Positions 12,454-14,899 of a stretch of 14,899 bases of DNA are shown here, piece after piece (position 1 is the stretch's first letter; each line of letters starts with the position of its first letter). Location: assembly GCA_934591895.1 (NCBI GenBank), contig CAKTPP010000020.1:1-14899 (forward strand), read 5' to 3'. Position numbers and translations under genes: made by a program. The DNA is from an uncultured Oscillospiraceae bacterium (lineage in GTDB: Bacteria; Bacillota; Clostridia; Oscillospirales; Oscillospiraceae). The notes below the pieces were generated by a model, which saw nothing but the letters and a program-made list of their open reading frames with translations, did not search any database and was not told where the DNA came from.

Positions 12454-13845
12454 TCACGCCTCCAGCTCGCCGGCGGTGCGCGTCACGTCGTGGATCCACT
12501 TGCCGGAGCGCAGGCGCGGCAAGACCAGAAACAGCTGCACGATCATGTCGACGGACATGAACGGGTACACGTAGCGGATGTCGAGCTTCCAGACGAGCGC
12601 CGTCAGCGCCGCCAGCGGCAGACACACCGCGTACAGCGGGCCGACGTCGCACAGCATCGAGTAGCGCACGTCGCCGCCGCCGCGCAGCACACCGACGACG
12701 TTCGTCAGGCTCACGCTCGAGAGCGGCTGCACGAAGATCATGATCAGCATCATGTACATGGCAATGTCACACGCCGCGTCTTCCATGTGCATCAGCGGCA
12801 GGATGTACTGCCGCAGCAGACCGTTGCGCACGAGGATGATCACGCACATGCACACGAGCCCGACGGCGAATGCCAGCCCCTCAAGCACCCACGCCTTGCG
12901 CTGCACCTGCTCGCGGTTGCCGCGGCCGATCTCGCGCCCGATGAGCACCGCCGCCGTGCCGCCCGCGGCGAACGACGCCGGGGTGATCATGCGCTGCAGG
13001 TTGCCGGCGATCGTGTAGGCCGAGAGGATGGGGGCGTTGTTGTCCATGTGCCCCATGATGACCGTGTAGAGCGAAAACGCCAGCGACCACAGGCACTCGT
13101 TGCACACGACGGGCAGCGCGTACTTGGCAAAATCCTTTGCGATCACGCGCCCCGGATGCAGCAGTGCGTGCGGCATCAGCGGCAGGCGCTTGCTCACACA
13201 GGCGTACACGCACAGCACCGCGACCTCAAACGCGCGGCTGATGAGCGTGGCGACGGCCGCGCCCGCGCAGCCGAGCATCGGCGCGCCGAGCTTGCCGTAG
13301 ATGAGCACCCAGTTGAGAAAGATGTTCAGCACGCCCGACACGGTCAGCAGCACCGCGCCGAGCAGCGGGTTTTCCGTGCTGCGCTGTGCGGCGATGTACA
13401 CGCCGCTGATGGCGGCGAAGAAATACGAAAAGCCGACGTAGCGCGTGTACGCGGCGCCGGGCGCGATGAGGTCGGCGTTGTTCGTCAGCACGCGCATGAT
13501 CTGCTCCGGGATGCAGAATGCCGTCACGGCGAGCAGACCCGAGATCGTCGTGGAAACAAAGAGCGCGATGCCCATGACGCGGTTGATGGCCTCCTGATCG
13601 CCGCGGCCGTGGTACTGTGCCACGAGCACGCTCATGCCGCTCTGCACGCCGAAGATCATCAGCTGCATGACATAAAACGGACTGTTTGCCATCGTCACGG
13701 CGGCGAGCGCCGTCTCGCCGAGCACGCCGACCATGAACGTGTCGGCCATGGACATGGAAAACGTCACAAAGTTTTGTAAGATCATCGGGAGCATGAGCAG
13801 GATCGCGTCCCGGATGAAGTCCTTTTCCTCTCGAATGAGCCGCAT
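12454..13845 (-). CDS. MATE-family efflux transporter
   Basis: A 463-aa, 12-helix multidrug/toxin extrusion protein, which exports organic cations or drugs in exchange for Na+ or H+. The first repeat begins MRLIREEKDFIRDAILLMLP, then ADTFMVGVLGETALAAVTMA, QSGMSVLVAQYHGRGD and, in the second repeat, IAGNLQRMITPASFAAGGTA; these are typical of the family. ATG 13843-13845 is 7 nt after AAAGGAGG; the frame stays open to 14052 only because it crosses the promoters and the tRNA fragment. Its promoter carries a 14-bp palindrome, so it may be under a local repressor. The length is slightly above 450, normal for MATE. Confidence 0.92.
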   Translation of the reverse strand: MRLIREEKDFIRDAILLMLPMILQNFVTFSMSMADTFMVGVLGETALAAVTMANSPFYVMQLMIFGVQSGMSVLVAQYHGRGDQEAINRVMGIALFVSTTISGLLAVTAFCIPEQIMRVLTNNADLIAPGAAYTRYVGFSYFFAAISGVYIAAQRSTENPLLGAVLLTVSGVLNIFLNWVLIYGKLGAPMLGCAGAAVATLISRAFEVAVLCVYACVSKRLPLMPHALLHPGRVIAKDFAKYALPVVCNECLWSLAFSLYTVIMGHMDNNAPILSAYTIAGNLQRMITPASFAAGGTAAVLIGREIGRGNREQVQRKAWVLEGLAFAVGLVCMCVIILVRNGLLRQYILPLMHMEDAACDIAMYMMLIMIFVQPLSSVSLTNVVGVLRGGGDVRYSMLCDVGPLYAVCLPLAALTALVWKLDIRYVYPFMSVDMIVQLFLVLPRLRSGKWIHDVTRTAGELEA

Positions 13846-13875
13846 ACGGCAGCCTCCTTTGCGCGCGGTTCGACT

Positions 13876-13904
13876 ATGATACCATAATCTGCACAGGTGT
13901 GCAA
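13876..13904 (-). promoter_or_regulatory. MATE promoter with a palindrome over its -35
   Basis: TTGCAC (13904-13899), 17 bp, TATCAT (13881-13876), start near 13869. TGCACA-GG-TGTGCA (13890-13903), a perfect 6-2-6 palindrome, covers the -35 and part of the spacer, as a repressor operator would. No regulator gene is in view. Confidence 0.5.
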
Positions 13905-13921
13905 CCGTGTGCCGCAAACCG

Positions 13922-13950
13922 TTGACACCTGCCGCCGTTTGCGCTAAAAT
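13922..13950 (+). promoter_or_regulatory. tRNA-Arg promoter
   Basis: TTGACA (13922-13927), 17 bp, TAAAAT (13945-13950), start near 13957. It is 48 bp from the partial tRNA but 140 bp from the complete one, as if it was built for the first copy. A 14-bp palindrome GGCCGGTACCGGCC (13979-13992) lies in the transcribed leader. Confidence 0.75.
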
Positions 13951-14000
13951 AACACTGCTGTCCCACTGCGGTGCAGCCGGCCGGTACCGGCCAAAAACGG

Positions 14001-14136
14001 ATATGCGCCAGTAGCTCAGTTGGATAGAGCGTCCGCCTCCTAAGAGAACCAAGAGCGTTCCCCGCCAGAGGGGCGGTCGCCCTTAAAATGAAATATGCGC
14101 CAGTAGCTCAGTTGGATAGAGCGTCCGCCTCCTAAG
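14001..14136 (+). repeat. 44-bp direct repeat covering the tRNA-Arg 5' half
   Basis: 14001-14044 and 14093-14136 are identical (ATAT plus the first 40 nt of tRNA-Arg), 92 bp apart. The 48 nt in between (14045-14092) has no ORF or promoter I can support; it holds GC-rich short stems such as CCGCC/GGCGG. The repeat ends sharply at the 3' side of the anticodon loop, which suggests recombination at that point. Confidence 0.9.
14005..14044 (+). pseudogene. Truncated tRNA-Arg(CCT), 5' half only
   Basis: The sequence equals bases 1-40 of the complete tRNA at 14097: acceptor 5' strand, D arm, 5' anticodon stem, whole anticodon loop with CCT and one base more. It then changes to unrelated sequence, so no acceptor or T arm can form. 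It is nonetheless the copy nearest to the strong promoter and will be transcribed ahead of the intact tRNA. Confidence 0.9.
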
Positions 14137-14173
14137 CGGAAGGTCGGGGATTCGAGTTCCTTCTGGCGCGCCA
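14097..14173 (+). tRNA. tRNA-Arg (anticodon CCT)
   Basis: 77 nt including encoded CCA (14171-14173). Acceptor GCGCCAG pairs with CTGGCGC; D stem GCTC/GAGC; anticodon stem TCCGC/GCGGA with loop CTCCTAA, anticodon CCT reading AGG; T arm GGGGA/TCCTT with loop TTCGAGT. The T stem has two G-U pairs at its base, a mild weakness. No promoter lies directly upstream, so expression probably depends on read-through from 13922 across the partial copy. A strong terminator follows at 14182. Confidence 0.95.
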
Positions 14174-14181
14174 CAAACAAC

Positions 14182-14225
14182 GCCGAAAGCCTTTGTTTTC
14201 AAGGGTTTTCGGCTTTCCTTTTTTC
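14182..14225 (+). terminator. Rho-independent terminator of the tRNA transcript
   Basis: Arms GCCGAAAGCCTTTG (14182-14195) and CAAGGGTTTTCGGC (14200-14213) pair over 14 positions with two G-U pairs, loop TTTT, then a T-rich tract with six Ts in a row (14214-14225). Confidence 0.88.
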
Positions 14226-14241
14226 TGCCGTGTTGGGCTGC

Positions 14242-14433
14242 TTGCTAATTGCTAATCGCAGGCTTTGCATTTCGTGCTCAAGACCAATCACCTTTTCCGT
14301 ATTTCCACGGCTGGCATTTTGCTAATACGCACCGCATTATCGACGGCATTTTCATTCGGTTTTCAGCCCGTTTGCTAATACGGTGCGTTTTGCTAATTTG
14401 CTCTCTGCTAATAAAATCAGGTGTTATTAGCAA
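14242..14433. repeat. TTGCTAAT repeat cluster, candidate integrase arm sites (att region)
   Basis: Exact TTGCTAAT occurs at 14242, 14249, 14319, 14372 and 14390; CTGCTAAT at 14405; and the inverse ATTAGCAA at 14426-14433, running into the end of the integrase gene. An inverted pair CGCACCG (14328-14334) and CGGTGCG (14381-14387) sits next to two of the copies. Short repeats between a tRNA and an adjacent integrase gene are what arm-type Int or Xis binding sites look like. There is no other gene in 14226-14416. Confidence 0.65.
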
Positions 14434-14899
14434 ACTGGACAGACTCCAAAGCCTTTTTGAGTAGGTCGGGATTGCTGGCAAGCAGGCTCGCAAGAGCTTC
14501 TGCATCAAGCGCGGGTGCGGCAGCAACGGACGCTTCTTCTGCCTTACCTTTGTAAAAGGATTGCTCCATCTCATCAGCAAGGTGACGGCGATCCTCATCG
14601 AGGATGTGTGCATAGCGCTTGGTCACCATATCGGGAGAGTTCCATCCGCCATCACCCTGTACCGCTTTCAGATCGCCTTTGGAGAGCCGAAGTTTTACGC
14701 CTGTACTCGTATGCCGCAAACTGTGAAACACGACATTATCGACATTGATCGTCGGGTCGTTCAGACCAATAAGGACTTCCTTGAATCGTTTATTCAGATG
14801 CTCGGTCATAATCGGACGGCCATTGGCTTGGCAGATAATCAGGCCATAATCCATATAACCGTCGTCGCCAAGCTCCAGTTTCAGCTTCATTTGCATCTC
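14417..14899 (-). CDS. Tyrosine recombinase (integrase), C-terminal part, cut by window edge
   Basis: 160 codons of the catalytic domain are visible; the N-terminus lies to the right of the window. FHSLRHTSTGVKLRL gives the His-x-x-Arg-His box, GGW replaces the later Gly-His/Trp position, and KRYAHIL holds the Tyr nucleophile. The first catalytic Arg is out of view. The Ala-rich tail after residue 115 looks like an ordinary C-terminal extension. The Met codon at 14894-14896 is internal, since the frame is still open at the edge. It ends 244 nt from tRNA-Arg(CCT) and points toward it, the standard layout for an element integrated at that tRNA (prophage, ICE or IME; which one cannot be told). 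Confidence 0.9.
   Translation of the reverse strand, partial: EMQMKLKLELGDDGYMDYGLIICQANGRPIMTEHLNKRFKEVLIGLNDPTINVDNVVFHSLRHTSTGVKLRLSKGDLKAVQGDGGWNSPDMVTKRYAHILDEDRRHLADEMEQSFYKGKAEEASVAAAPALDAEALASLLASNPDLLKKALESVQFANNT

Noticed and set aside
12490..13779. Plus-strand open frame of 429 codons
   Set aside because: It is the exact antisense of the MATE gene, very rich in His, Arg, Asp and Gln as GC-rich shadow frames are, and has no ribosome site.
14045..14092. Own promoter for the intact tRNA in the spacer
   Set aside because: TAAAAT is present but there is GC-rich sequence without any -35 likeness at 16-18 bp.

Overview
The window looks like chromosome from a GC-rich Gram-positive gut Clostridium, most likely of the Oscillospiraceae/Ruminococcaceae type. 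This rests on strong AGGAGG ribosome sites, near-consensus sigma-A promoters, a tRNA with encoded CCA, and the look of the housekeeping proteins (flavodoxin, half-size EamA, GNAT, NagD-like HAD, MATE). The lineage is a judgement from protein appearance, not from a search.

Left part (1-8300, minus strand): a complete type I-C CRISPR-Cas locus, in the order cas3, cas5c, cas8c (with internal cas11c), cas7c, cas4, cas1, cas2, leader, and the first repeat of an array that runs off the left edge. From cas5 to cas2 the genes overlap or nearly touch and form one translationally coupled unit. cas3 has its own promoters and is separated from cas5 by 193 AT-rich bases.

That cas3-cas5 gap is the most interesting part of the window. 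It holds a near-consensus promoter and a 27-bp inverted repeat. It then holds a small hairpin followed by an exact copy of the last 12 nt of the CRISPR repeat (the crRNA 5' handle), an AT-rich pseudo-spacer, and a GC-rich hairpin next to the cas5 ribosome site. The first 11 nt of the pseudo-spacer recur just upstream, on the same strand, in the promoter region and behind a near-PAM (GTC; the I-C consensus is TTC). This is the layout of a crRNA-like Cas-regulating RNA (CreR/CreA type) that would let Cascade repress its own operon. I propose it as a candidate, not as proven.

Middle part (8300-12450): the cas locus abuts a headless fragment of a high-GC gene, which suggests an insertion or deletion edge. 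Next come a flavodoxin-like gene with a half-length EamA gene, a cluster of palindromes, a full-length EamA permease on the minus strand, and, divergent from it, a GNAT acetyltransferase and a NagD-like HAD phosphatase ending in a terminator.

Right part (12450-14899): a MATE efflux gene on the minus strand is divergent from a tRNA promoter. That promoter leads first into a 5' half of tRNA-Arg(CCT) and, 92 bp on, into the complete tRNA-Arg(CCT). After a terminator there is a region dense in TTGCTAAT repeats and the C-terminal part of a tyrosine integrase pointing toward the tRNA. This is the edge of an integrative element that continues to the right.
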